From Chrysogorgia sp. JL179-B06 (lineage: Eukaryota > Cnidaria > Anthozoa > Scleralcyonacea > Chrysogorgiidae): a stretch of 64,000 nt of DNA. The stretch is from the NCBI GenBank assembly GCA_035772405.1, contig JAYKKM010000124.1, positions 248,001-312,000 of the forward strand, written 5' to 3'. A model generated the notes under the pieces. The model saw only the letters and a program-made list of their open reading frames with translations. It made no database searches and was not told where the DNA came from. How positions within the stretch are numbered: the first letter of the stretch is position 1; each line of letters opens with the position of its first letter. Below, one piece after another: positions 1-11,967 of the stretch. Made by a program: the position numbers and the translations under genes.

Positions 1-2246
1 ATGAGAGAATTTTGTCATCTTTTAAAATTCTAAATTTAAAAGATTGTTCATCAAGATAACTCCCAATAGAAGGTGTTGGTTGAACACTATTTGGAAGAAC
101 AACCAATCTTTTTAATCAAATATCAAAGTAAAGTAAATCTAAACCCAACCTACCTCTAAAAGGCCCACTTTCTATCTTACCAAATAAATTCATATTTAAA
201 GTTTCTATTATAGCTTCATATCATAACCATTTATTTTTAAATCTAGTATCTTTTATTTCTAAACCCAATTTTATTTTCAAATTAGGAGATGTATACTTTT
301 TTCCTATTCAGTATTGAGAAAATAGAAATGCACTCATAAAAGAACTATCATTTATATAATATTTTAGAACATTTCTCTCGTTAGACATATGAATACTTCA
401 TAATGAGGATAATGTCGGAGAAGACGAAGAAGACATAGATGGATAATCATTTGTAAAATCCAAAAAAAGCTGGTTCAATTTCGTAAGCATTGCTGGATAA
501 TTAGATCTTTCTTGTAAATCCGAATATTCTTTTAAATAGCTAGTGAAATTACCATCGGATTTTAGAAATTCATTTATTCAAAAGAAGTGATTTTTTTGTC
601 AAGATTCAAAATTAAGACCTATAGGGAATTCAGCTTTCATTTTTTTTTCTTGTTACATCTATCATGGATAATATTTGACTTGGTGGTTTTATTAAAATAT
701 CTTCTGATTTAATTATTTCAGAATTAACCTTAGCTATTTGAGTCAATCTCAGATAAACTGCAATATCACCAAAAATTTTGTCTGAATCCTTTTTAAATTT
801 AACAATTGGTTCTATTTGAAGTTCAAAGTCTTTATCAGGAGGTAAATATAAATTTAATAAAATAGGAATTGTTGGCGAAAAGTTTGCCCAATCTTTTGTT
901 ATACTAATTTCACCAGTACTTGTATTTAAAGTATTTAAAATATCCTTATAACTATGAAAATCTGATATTCAATCAACTATATCTTTTTCAGATCAATTTT
1001 GAAATCCTTTATATCCTAAATGTCATTCGATATCATTTTTAAATGCTGCAATCACATTTTTTGCTTTATCAAATAATGGAATTTCTTTTTTTATTGGTAT
1101 TTTAAAAATATGATTAGTAGTATACTTGTTATTGATGGAATCAGGAACCGCATCAGCAACAAACCTAAAAACAAATTTTAATGAATACGTTGTTAAATCA
1201 GATGGATCAAGAGTAAGAAGTGGGTCTTTTTGTGTTTGATGAACAACTAATCCACTTGAAGATGTACTACTTTTTCAGTGAAAATTATATTTATTAATGA
1301 TTTTTGAAATACCAGGTAAAAAAATTTGAAGTGATTTAAAAGGATTATGGTCTTTTCGAATATCACTAATTAAATTTTTTGCATCTTTATGTGTTGAACT
1401 CAAAACTTTTAAAAATTGGAATTCTTGACGAGATGTTAAATCTTCAAAAATATAATAAAGAACTGATTGCATTATTTTTTTTTGAAAAGAAACCAAATTA
1501 TCATCTAGAAATTTACTTAATATTTCTACATAATCAGCTTCACTTAAATCAAACTTTTTGGGTTGAATAAAATATTGATCATAAATTGATTGTCCCTTTA
1601 TGAGTTTTAAACTTTCATGATTGAAACTAGCAATTCAATGTGATAACTGGCGATAATTCTTTCAATCAAATGTTGAATCTACTTTCTTGACTATATCACT
1701 AATTTTTATTTTAAGTACTTGTCTAAATGTATGTGCAAACTTAGCATAACCACCCTTCGTTCCGATTTTGTTTATCATTGCATCTACAATAAAATTTATG
1801 AATAATTTGTGAAAAACTAAATTTGCTATTCGCTGTTGTCCATTATCCTTACCAACAATTGCTGCTCATTCTGGGATTTGAGTTACATTTTGTATTTTTC
1901 ATTTTTTAAAAAATTCGCTCATTTGTTTTGATAAATATTCTATGGTGTCAAATGGATGATATTTATAAAAAGTTTTCATTTTTTCATACAAATTATTATA
2001 TAAAATTGATTCTTGTTTTTTTAAATCTTTCTTAAAAATAGAATATAATCAATCTTGTTCTACATAATAATTATTATTTACATCTTCAAGTCTTAAAAAA
2101 ACTTCATTCAATAATCTATCAAATGTTGGTTTTTTCATATCATTTTCTGTTTTAAAAGGTATGACAAAATCATCATCTAAACTAGATCTAGCAGATCTAG
2201 ACACAACATTTGGCAATGAGGTTATTAACTTTTTATTTACAAACAT
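1..2246 (-). CDS. Large cytosolic protein of the putative F1-like ATPase operon, 3' partial, one frame break
   Basis: The family is not recognised from sequence alone. The first 544 codons (2246 down to a TAA at 612-614) encode a soluble, Trp- and Lys-rich protein with no signal peptide or membrane segment; several TGA codons are read as Trp. A second open frame starts at 640 inside the end of the first and runs off the left edge with the same composition. The switch lies at a run of nine T on the plus strand (640-648): removing one base joins the frames, so I treat this as one gene of more than 750 codons. Its ATG overlaps the stop of the preceding gene (TAATG), indicating translational coupling. 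A large uncharacterised protein between the gamma-like gene and the alpha/beta-like genes would fit mycoplasma F1-like ATPase operons; that placement is inference. The alternative is two separate genes overlapping at the homopolymer. Confidence 0.6.
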
Positions 2247-2686
2247 TAGAATCCACCTCCTATGTAAAATGGAATTTTTAGGGTTTGAACTTTAAAAATG
2301 TCCACTACATTTTTTGCTCAACTATATTCAGAAATCTCTTCAGGTCTTAAATACTCAAGACCTTTAGTCTTATAAATTGTAAATAATTCTTTTGCTCTTT
2401 TAAAATCTTCAAAATTATAATATTTTTTTTCCTGAATTATTTTTTTTCAAAAATCACTAGATCTAGCTAGCACATTTCCTCATTTATCAGTTTCTAACAT
2501 TAAATCCATAAACAATAAATTTATTATTTTATTTTTTAATTCAAAGATTATTCTTGCTGGGCCTGGATTGTGAAATTCATTTTTTCCAAGTTTTCTTTTA
2601 TATTTGTAGGTAAAAATATAAACTTTTTGTGTTTTGTAATTAATTAAATTGTCAATTGTTTTTATTTCTAATTTAATTTCCTTCAT
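2246..2686 (-). CDS. Small hypothetical protein of the putative F1-like ATPase operon
   Basis: A 146-residue protein, with TGA codons read as Trp at residues 69, 79 and about 116. It has no signal peptide or membrane segment. The N-terminal half is Lys-rich and looks beta-forming; the C-terminal half is more charged and ends in a short Gly-rich tail (IGGGF). The start ATG lies two bases after the stop of the gamma-like gene, and its own stop overlaps the next start (TAATG), so it sits inside a continuous operon. Its size and its position next to a gamma-like subunit would suit an epsilon-like or accessory stalk protein, but I see no motif that proves this. Confidence 0.65.
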
Positions 2687-2688
2687 AT

Positions 2689-3504
2689 CTACCTTCTTTT
2701 TGCAGATTGAATAACTTGAATTATTTCCTCTGCTTCTTCCTTTCTTTCATTCTTCATTAATGACATCTTAAGTTCATATATTTTGTCATCAATATTTTTA
2801 AATGAGGATTCATGCCTGAATAATTTATCAACATAAAAATTTCGATATGCTTCTTGATAAATTCCACTAATTATATTCTTGATATAATTATAAGAAATTT
2901 GTTCCATTGTATCAGTTAATGAATAATAAAACTTTCTTTTCCTCATTTGTTTTTTATCATATTCAATATTAGAAAAAGGATATATTTTAAAAAGACTTTC
3001 ACTTATTGCAGAAGCTTGTGAAACTACAAAAAAATTGTTAAACTTCCTGGTTTTAATAGCATAATGTAATAAAGAAGAAAGTTTTAAATTAGTTTTTAAT
3101 AAATTATCAAATTTTGCAAATATTTTTAATTTGTTTGCATTAGCAAAATTTATAGCAGGGTCTCCAACGGCAATAATAGCATCATTTTCCTTATTTACAT
3201 TTTTCAAAATAATTCTTTCATACTTTGTATATGAAATTTTTAATAATTTGGAAGGAAGTGTTATAAATATTCACAAGGATTTTTCTTGCTTAGATTGTTT
3301 TTGTTTGAATTTTTTTTTCTTAAATTTATTCAATGAGTTGGAATAATTAATAATCTGTTGTGAAATTTGAGCCATCTCATAATGATGACTTTTAATTTTG
3401 TTAGATTCAGCAATTCTTTTTATTGTGTCAATTTTAGCGATCTCAACAATCTCTCTTACCTTTTTCAAATTTTTTAATCTTTTACTTATTCTTGCTTTAT
3501 CCAT
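2689..3504 (-). CDS. ATP synthase gamma-subunit-like protein (F1-like ATPase)
   Basis: A 271-residue protein with one TGA read as Trp at residue 78. The N-terminus reads ISKRLKNLKKVREIVEIAK, which matches the start of F1 gamma subunits: a basic amphipathic helix with the 'I..RI..I....KI..AM' rhythm that enters the alpha3beta3 core. The middle holds an alternating beta/alpha region (residues about 85-160, including IIAVGDPAIN) as in the gamma Rossmann-like domain. The C-terminus is again a long helix ending in EEAEEIIQVIQSAKRR, like the gamma C-terminal helix. Length is close to the usual 280-300. The genes around it are not a standard atp operon: there are no a, b, c or delta genes, but unknown membrane and coiled-coil genes. 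This fits the duplicated F1-like ATPases of mycoplasmas. A sequence-profile search would settle it; this call rests on eye matching. Confidence 0.6.
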
Positions 3505-3508
3505 ATAC

Positions 3509-5005
3509 TTACCTCATAAATGCAATATCAGATATTAATCTAATTTCATTATTAATATATGTTAGCACTATATTTTCAGAAATTTTAATAAAGGGTTCAT
3601 ATTCTAATTTTTTTGCTAGCATTTTTTCAAATCTTCTTGTTACATTGGAATCTGGAGGGTTTATCATTGATAACTTTGAAGCTTTTGTTATTCTTTGTGA
3701 ATAAACTATTTTTCTATAACCTTTAACTTTTATAATTGAAAAATATCCCCCTAAAAATGAAAATATTTTACCCCTTAGCATATTATAAATTATAGAAATT
3801 ATAATTGCTTGAACTTTGTTTTTATTAAACTCCTTTTCTTCAATAAAAGCAGCAAATTGCACATAAGCACTTATTGGTGTTAAAGAATTTTTAGATTTTA
3901 ATTTTCTAATTTTTTTAATTAATTCTTTTTCTTGGCTTGAAATTTTTAATTTATCAAGTGATTTAAAACTGGAGGGTTTATTTATTTTATTAAAAATTCT
4001 AAGTGCTCTTTTACCAACCCCATCTATTACAATGCCTTTAATTGTTTTATTAGATAAATCAATTCCAATTGGAGTGGATTTATTGTTTAATAGTTCATCT
4101 TCACTTTTAATTTTCTTTATAAAAAATTCACTAGATTTTACTTCATTATTAAATTCTGGGATATTTGCTTCTTCAAGACTATTTTTAAGCAATAAGTTTT
4201 TTTGTTTTATTTGTGCTGTTTCTAATTTTAATTTCTCATTTTTCATTTTCACTTCATTATCTCTTGCCCTAAGTAAATTTTTATAAGAAATCTTTTCATT
4301 TTTAATTTTTGAAATATCAAGTTTAAGATTGTATTTTTCATTTGTAACTTGAATGTCCAAATTGCTTTTTTGTTTTCTTTGCAATGATAATCTTTTGTTT
4401 TTAATTTTTTTAAGTTCCTTTAAATAGTTGAATTTAGCTAAAATATGTTGTTTTCTGATATTTTCTAATTCTTTTTTTTGTTTTGCTAAATCATCAAAAT
4501 ATTGAGCTTGCATTTTAGAAATTTCAACCTTCTTTTTTTGATTGTTATTTTTTTGTTCAATGCGGGCATTTTGATCTTTTTGATTTATTTTTTGAACTAA
4601 TTTTTTGTTTTCAAAAATCATTGTTTTTCGTTCTATTTTTGCTTTTGCAAGTTCGCGATTAAATCTCATTTTTTGATTAAGCACCTCTTGTTTAGCTATA
4701 GCAATTTCTAATTTAATAGATTCATTAAATTTTTGCCCATCTTTTCAAATTACATTTTTTTGATCCACAATTTGTTTCTTTTGAATTTTTAAATCCCTTT
4801 TTTGGTGAATTTTAAGCTTTTGAAATTTTTCTTTTCCATTTAATTTTTCTTGTTTAATAAGTTCTTTAAGTTCGTTATTCTTGTTTATAACATCTTTTTT
4901 AGCTTGCCTTATTTCATTAAATTTTAAATAAAAATCTTTTTTTCTTTTTTGAATTTCCAACTTAGAATCAAATTTTTCCTTAATAAGTTTTTGCTTTTTA
5001 TCCAT
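3509..5005 (-). CDS. Long coiled-coil protein with conserved-looking C-terminal domain
   Basis: A 498-residue protein starting at ATG 5005, eight bases before the stop of the upstream membrane gene. One TGA (Trp, residue 88) splits it in a standard translation; a GTG near 4684 is not the real start. Residues 1-275 are a nearly unbroken, Lys/Glu/Gln-rich heptad pattern, predicted to form one long helix. From about residue 300 the protein becomes globular (starting near STPIGIDLSNKTIKGIVIDG) and ends in a beta-rich segment. It has no signal peptide or membrane span. In the operon it stands between a polytopic membrane protein and the gamma-like subunit, so a stator- or linker-like role is attractive, but this is inference. 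The family is not recognised. Confidence 0.65.
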
Positions 5006-6305
5006 TTAACACTCCTTTTAATTTTTGTTTCTTTAATTTTTTTTCTCTTTTTGCTAAAACCTTTCTAAGTTTAATTATTTTTACAAAACGCCTATTTATT
5101 CTAATTGAAATGTAAAACTCAACAAAAACATATAAAAAAAACATAAGAATTGATATAAATGTAAGATTGCCTCAAATTATTTCATTTATATTTAAAAAAT
5201 TTATTTCCCCAAATATTTTATTTCCATATCATATTAGTAATATAAAAACCATCAACAAGTATATAAACAATGAATTTAATTGTGGATAAAACTTATACAA
5301 TGATGGTTTTACAAGTATAAATATGGATTGAAACAATACTATAAACATTATAAACAATATAAACGTAATCGATGGTGTGGAATTTAAAATATTTACAAAA
5401 ATAAACCCGCTCACACTCATTATAATTAAGTTGGTTGTTATTAAATAAACTAAAAATCGATTATTTTTGTTTATGAAACTTGATACAGCAGTTGTTAATG
5501 AAGTCATAAAACAAAATATCAATATTGCTCCATATATTTTGTCATAAAAACTAAAACTAGATATTTTAATCCCAATTGAGCCTATAGCTCATATTGCCAT
5601 AGATGATATTCTAATAAAAGAATTGCATATTGATATCTCTCTTGAAATTGTTTTTTCTGCATTTGCATATTTCATTATATGAGAATATCCTTTAATTAAA
5701 GCAAAAATATAAACAAATAAAATAATGGGTATGAATAATATAATCAATAAATTAATAGTTTCTAGATAATCATAAGTTTCTCTTTTTATAAAATATTTAT
5801 CAAAACTTCATTTACTAGTCATGATTATAATGGCACCTAGAACATCTGCTACAATTTTTCAAAACAAATATTTAGAAAAAAAAGGTCTTGTTTTTTTCTC
5901 AACAATATAAAGAACAAATAACCAAATTGTTTGAAAACCTATAATGCCTAAAATAAAATGATAAATTTCAGTAAAGTTATTTAAATTATCTGGACCATAA
6001 TCTCATCTATAATAAACTAATGCTATTAAAGAAATATTTAAAAACAAAGACATAAAATAAGAAAAGATATCTCCATGTTTTGAAATATGAAGATTTCTAT
6101 TAATAGCGCTTCCTCCAAATCAAACTAAAAATAGTAATGAAACTTTATAAAATAAAGAATAAAGATCTAATTTTGATGAAGGTATGGATTTAATACTAAA
6201 AAGAATTATTGAAGAAAGAACAAAAATGGACATTAAAGATGCAAGAGTGAAAGTGCTTTTATATACATTTGAACTACTAAATAATCTAAATTTATTTGTT
6301 TTCAT
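4998..6305 (-). CDS. Polytopic membrane protein of the putative F1-like ATPase operon
   Basis: A 435-residue very hydrophobic protein with about ten to twelve predicted membrane spans and short loops. TGA codons are read as Trp in several spans. Its ATG directly follows the TAA of the upstream gene, and its end overlaps the start of the coiled-coil gene by eight bases. No transporter signature (Walker box, MFS or rhodopsin-like motif) is visible. The C-terminus is strongly basic (RRFVKIIKLRKVLAKREKK), as in membrane proteins with a cytoplasmic tail. By position it could be the membrane-embedded partner of the F1-like motor, but nothing in the sequence resembles F0 a or c subunits. Confidence 0.65.
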
Positions 6306-8533
6306 TTATATTCCTCAAAATTTTCTATAATTCAAAATAATATCTTTTTTTAATTTTTCAAATATCTTTTTCTTATTCTCTTGTATTTTGAAAGTTTGAT
6401 TAATTTTATCTTGGCAAAATTTTAAAAGTTCTTCAAAATAAAAAATTGAACCATCATCTTTTTTACTTCATTTTTTTGCAGGTGCTTTAAAAGATAATGT
6501 TAAATCTTCATTTTCTAATACATCAATTCTAGTTTTTGTATCAACTATTTTTTCATTTTCAAATTCTAAATCATTTTTTTTAGATTTGTATTCATTAATT
6601 AATTTATCAACTATTTGTTTTTGTCTTCTATACTCTTGATCACTTTTAGCAAATTTGACTCTAGCACTTTCAAAATTGTGTCTTTTTATATTATTAGTAT
6701 TATTTATAGGATTAAATACTTTTTGAATAGAATCTAATGTATTTTTTTGTGTTTCAATAATTGCTTTTTGAACAACAATATCTTGTTCTAATTTTTGTAT
6801 ACGTTTTTCATAAAGACCCAATTGAGATTTAGCTGTATTTAAATCCATGTTTGTTTTTTTAAGAGATTTTCTCTTTAACGCTAATTGTTTATTATATGTA
6901 TGTATTTTAGATACAATTTCATCAATTTCAATACGCTTTACTGGAAAAGCTCCGATATTTTTTCTAATTGCATCAATTTCGGAATTTATTTTTTTAATAT
7001 TAGATTTTAAAGTTTGAATTTTGGAATTAGTCATCTTTTTACTAGTGGATATATCTAGCAACTCTTGTTTTCAATATGCAAGTTGCGTCTTAGCATTGTC
7101 ATAAAATTGCTTTGCATTATCAAGAATTATTTTTTGTAGATCATAATTATTGTGCTTATAATTCATATAAATGTTTTGCTTTGTATTCTTATCTTCTTCA
7201 TCAGTATCTCTTATTGCTTTTTTATTTTTTTCCAATTCAAATTCATTTTTAAAAGTTCCTGTTCCTGGAGTTATACGTTCCAATACTAATGTTGAAAAGG
7301 AAAGTGGTGTATTCAAGTTATAGTCACCATTAAAAGAAGTTCCACTTGATTTTACCAATCAAGAAATTATTCTTCTTCTATTATCCTTAAGAGATAATAA
7401 TAAATTCTTATGATTACTTAATTCTTTTTTTCTTACTACAATTTCTCCATTATATTCATCTTTTTTTAATAATCATGCTTTATAGTTTTTATAAAAAATA
7501 GTTCGAGTAAAATCAATAAAAGATTTTTTCAATTTAGAAACAAGCACTTCAACTAAATCTTTTTTTAAAGAAATTTTATTATTCTTTACAAATGATTTTA
7601 GAGCATCTAAATCATTATTATTGATTTTTTTACCATATCCTATTGTATTATCATTGCTGTCTTTTGATGCTGCTATTAAATTTTTGTCAAATGTTAAAGG
7701 ATTTAAAGAATCGATTTTTTGTTTTATAATGGAAGTGAAAATTGCTTCTGTAGCTTTTTTATCATTAAATAATTCCTTGAATTTTGAAATATTATCTTTG
7801 AAATATTTTATTTCTTCAACATTGGGAAAAAAATTATCAAGATTTGGATTTTCATTTGATTCAAATGCAACTAGTGCTTTCATTGAGTTTGCAATCTTTT
7901 TGTTTAATTTATAACTTATAAAATTTGAAATTATTTGGGCTGATTTAGCATTTTCACTAAAACCTAATGAATAAATTTTACTTATTTGATCGTTAAAAGA
8001 TGTAGCAAAATTTGATTTTTTGTAAGGAATCGTCACAACATTTATTGCTGATGCAATCAGAGAAATTGAAAATAATGAACTAATTGTAAGTATAACTGTC
8101 CCTCAAAACCTTGAAAGATTAATTTTTCTTCTATAAAAAATGGATTTTTCACTCTTAGAAATATCCTGAACTTTATGACCAAAATATTGCCTAATAAGTT
8201 TATTAATAAAAAACATAAGAAAAAAGGTTATTGGATAAATCAAAATGATTTCCATTCCTGTTGTTAGCAATATAATTTGCGACTTATAAAAATTGGATAA
8301 GTTATCAAGGCTCATTTCAACTTTAATATTTTTTTCTAAAAATAATTTTAAATATGCTTGTCAGAGGTATTTATATATTAAATAATTTACTCCTACAAAT
8401 ACTAATGTAACAGCTCATAAAAGTAAATGAAAAGATTAAGGAATAAAACTCATCCTTTTTTAAAACCATATATAACAGACGGGATAATTAGAAGTAAAAA
8501 CACAACTAATGAAAGGTATGGTAATCAAAACAT
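6306..8533 (-). CDS. Membrane-anchored protein with C-terminal coiled coil, one frame break
   Basis: Starting at ATG 8533, the first frame gives two hydrophobic segments before a TAG at 8402-8404. A second frame, open from about 8438 down to the TAA at 6306-6308, continues in the same style with further spans, then a large domain (about 8030-7080) and a long Lys/Gln/Asn-rich coiled coil (about 7060-6470). One missing base near 8440 (plus-strand run of four A) would join them into about 742 residues with membrane helices near the N-terminus and one near 8080-8030. Many TGA codons are read as Trp. The gene is followed without a gap by the polytopic membrane gene. The family is unknown. If the break is real, the N-terminal 43 codons would be an isolated peptide and the rest would lack an obvious start. 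Confidence 0.55.
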
Positions 8534-8566
8534 ATTAAAATTATATTCTATTCTAGAATATTATGA

Positions 8567-10093
8567 TTATTTTCCAAATATCATATCCTTTAAATAAGCG
8601 TTTCATACCATTGATATTGTTGGATAAACTTTAGATATCAATTTTGTAATTGCTACTTTAACATCTTTCTTATTTTTATCAATATTTTGATTTAAACCAT
8701 TTTGACTAATATCTATTAAAACTTTTGCTTGATTCATAGTTAAAGTAGGAAAGCTATCTTTACCTATAATTTTTAAAAATAATTTAAAAATATTATTTAA
8801 ATCTTCATTATCTATATTTTGTGAGTTAAATTTTTTTTGTATCATCTTATGTAATGTTGCAGAATACACCTGTGGATCTATAAGTGCAAATCTTCATATT
8901 TCTTCTTGTTTTATTAAAAATTTAATTGTTCCACTTATTTTTTTTAAAACTAAATCACCCTCTTTAAAAGCTTCTTTTGATTTAGAATCAGAATCTTTAA
9001 CAACTTGAAACATTTTATTAATAGTTGAATCTATGTTAGATGTTCAAGTTTCTCCATCTTGCTTGCCAGTTCCAAAAAAAAGTAAAAACTTTTGTAATAA
9101 TGACTGTAAAAATACAATGTTTTTTGTGAATTCTTCTTGACTTGAATTAAATAATCCTTTTCCTTGAAATAAAGGCAATTGATCTTCATTCAATATATCT
9201 GAAGAAGAAATGTTTTTCAATTTATTTATCAAATTATCTAAATGTATTTTCATTTCAGATGGATAATGGAGTTTATCTTTTTCAGCTTCTATTACTGCAA
9301 GTTTTCCATTAGGTCTAATAAAATCACGCATTTTTACTAAAACTTCTTTTTCTAGAATTTTTATAAAACTGTTCTCATTCGGAACATCAACAACCCCTAA
9401 TGCTATACTTGCAGGTTCGCTTTTATCTGTTAATGGTTTTAAAGAAGTACTAATGATTGAAACAATAGCACCTTTATATGTAGTAGTTCCTTGCAGTGTG
9501 AAACCATTTTGAAATTCTTGAATAATAGTTTTGAATGATTCAGGAAAAGAAATGGGAATTAAAAGTTTTAAAAAAGCCAAAACCCCTCCTTTTTCTTTTA
9601 AAAATTCTTTAAAATTTTCTGAATCCAATATTTCTTTAGCAGATGTTAAATATTGTTTTATTTTTGCTTTATTATCAATAAACAAACCAATTATGTTTGT
9701 AATTGATATAATATCTTTTTCATCCAAAGCATTTAAACCTTTTGAATGAATTGTTATTCAAATTCTTATTAAATCATCTTTATCTATTTTTTTAATATAT
9801 TCTAAAATTTCTGGTTTTTTTGATATATTTGCAAGTGGTTTAATAACCCCTACATATATTTTGCCTTTTTCATTTGTCAAAGAATAAACAAAATCCTTAA
9901 TTAAAGCATAATCCTTTTCTCTTGCTTTATCCCCTGCTAGACCTCCTGATTTTATTAGGTCTTCTATTGATATATTCTTTAATTTTCTAATTATTTCTTT
10001 CTCATTACTTTCATTGCAAGAAATTGCTGCTGCCAATGGTGCAATAATAGTTGAAAAAATTCCTATATTTATAAATGTCTTTTTTAAAATCAT
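8567..10093 (-). CDS. Lipoprotein, first gene of the putative F1-like ATPase operon
   Basis: A 508-residue protein with a lipoprotein signal: a basic start (MILKK), a hydrophobic core and a lipobox ending in AAAISC near residue 26, so the mature protein should be anchored on the outer face of the membrane by diacylglycerol. The rest is hydrophilic, Lys/Ile/Asn-rich and mostly helical, with TGA codons read as Trp. No enzymatic motif is visible. It has a good ribosome site (plus-strand complement of AAAGGAAG) and a TATAAT box upstream, and is the first gene of the run ending at the left edge. Surface lipoproteins beside F1-like ATPase genes would fit a motor connected to extracellular machinery; the link is inferred from gene order only. 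Confidence 0.75.
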
Positions 10094-10098
10094 AATGA

Positions 10099-10130
10099 AC
10101 TTCCTTTCTTAAATTTATAAGTACATTATA
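10099..10130 (-). promoter_or_regulatory. Promoter and ribosome binding site of the lipoprotein operon
   Basis: On the minus strand a perfect TATAAT lies at 10125-10130. It is followed by an approximately 30-base leader holding AAAGGAAG just before ATG 10093. This is the only convincing promoter upstream of the seven-gene run, so the run is probably one transcript. Confidence 0.55.
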
Positions 10131-10557
10131 CTACATTTTATAGTTAGAATATTAAAGCATTATTTTATTTAAATTACAATCTTTGCATACATGTTAAGTG
10201 AATGTTGAAAAATTATCAACAAACAAAAAATTATAATAATAGTATTACAAAAAATGTAATTTTTGTTGTTAGAATGCTTATCAAATTCTAATAAAATTTT
10301 TTAAAGATATCATAATAAGTGGATTATTTATTCAAATGATAAATTTTATTCAATGCTTTATTAATGATAATAAATCTTAAAAGAATAAATATTACAATAT
10401 CATTTATAATTTAAAAAAATATTCTTAAATTAGTTACAGAAATTTTTATTAGAATCATTCATGAATATGTGCTAATTAATATAAATAAGCATGTGTGCTT
10501 TTTTAACAAAATCTTTTTTTTGAAAGATGAATTATTATTTTAAATGATTTGGGTTAT

Positions 10558-11860
10558 GCTAAAAAATATTAACAGTAATGCTAAAATGAATAAATTAGAA
10601 AATGAAATAAAAAAAACTTAATAACTCACCAATATCATCAATTGACAAATATAAAATATTAACAAGTCAAATCTAACAATTTAAAAAAGATTATTCCTAT
10701 GATTATTTGTTTAAATTAGGTATTAATAACAATATCTTAAATAATATAATTTTTAATAATACAAAAAAATTCAAAGTCATAATTAAAACATCAAAAAGCT
10801 TGATATAAAAAGAAAAGTAAAGGTTATTTTGTCTTAGCAAAAACTTTATGAACTGTCCCAAAAAAAACAAAACACAAAATATTCAAGAAAAGAAAAATAA
10901 TTTCAACAAGTTGACAAGACACTTAAAATTTCAAAAGGTAATTTCAATCAACTTAGAAAATTAATTAAAAATTCTTATGAAAAAAATATTTTAGAATTTA
11001 TTGAAAAAAATGAAAAGCAATTCAAAATAATCAAAAGTTAATTGGTGATAATGAGAAAAATAATAAAAGAATTATTATTCCATCCTTTGCTTCAAAATTT
11101 AATGTATGATATAAATTTGCAAATAAAATTTTAGAAAAAGATTTAAAATATTTATTATATAAAAACATGTAATTCTTAATTTAAATCAATATCCTAATGC
11201 AAAGTATTAATGAGGGACTAAATGGAATGAAGTCTTCTATTAGGACAACAACAAAATCTATCTTGAATACAAATTTTGAATTGCTCTTAAAAAAATTTTT
11301 ACCTAGTGATAAAATTTTAAATAAAGGATTTGTAGAAATGAGGGCTAAATCAATAAACAAAGTAATAGGATATGATTAAAATATTAGTTTCATCATTAAA
11401 AAATAAAATCATTCTATCAAATAGGGAAATTAGTGATAATTTTAAAATACTAGAAGTGGATAATATTACAAAATTCATAATATAAAGTATTTAAGAAGGG
11501 ATTAAAAAATATTAAATGAGAATATTTTATTAAAATTTATAAAAATGTTAAAAAATGATTGAAAAATCAATTCCAATGAAAATCCAAGTTTCGATAATTC
11601 ACTAAATAATAGATGGAATTCAAGCTGAAGTTTCAACTAATATTTCAATGATAAAAAAATGTTCAATGAAAAAGTTCTAATTTTTTATTGTTAAAAATTA
11701 TTATAATTCAATTATTTGATGCAATGAAATTGTTTGAGAAACAAGCTGAGCATGTCAAATTATAAATAATTATAAATATCAATCATAACAAAACTTATAT
11801 TTTTACAATCAAGAAATCAATATCTCATTTTTTATTTTTAGTATGTTAAGAATGAATTTA
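10558..11860 (+). pseudogene. Decayed remnants of one or more protein genes
   Basis: No long open frame exists here, but short stretches with protein-like composition on the plus strand line up in changing frames. Examples are near 10690-10800 (KDYSYDYLFKLGINNN), 11040-11170 (IIIPSFASKFNVWYKFANKI) and 11190-11300 (YPNAKY and GTKWNEVFY separated by a stop). A 60-codon frame at 11197-11379 and a 37-codon frame near 11372-11485 are probably parts of the same debris. Trp-rich phrases recur with TGA codons, so the ancestor was a mycoplasma gene. I cannot assign a family. Flanking stretches 10131-10557 and 11861-11940 show nothing. Confidence 0.4.
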
Positions 11861-11956
11861 TGCTAAAAAACATAATATTTAGGAATTCATAATTATTCTT
11901 TCTTAAATTTGTCACTAATTTGTACATCTTTCACTTTTATGTATTGGTATATGTAT

Positions 11957-11963
11957 AGGAGGT
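11957..11963 (+). promoter_or_regulatory. Strong Shine-Dalgarno site of ruvA
   Basis: AGGAGGT lies four bases before ATG 11968, one of the strongest ribosome sites in the window. It decides the ruvA start. Confidence 0.7.
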
Positions 11964-11967
11964 AAAC

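Noticed and set aside
7621..7914. Plus-strand 97-codon frame opposite the membrane/coiled-coil gene
   Set aside because: Antisense shadow without start signals.
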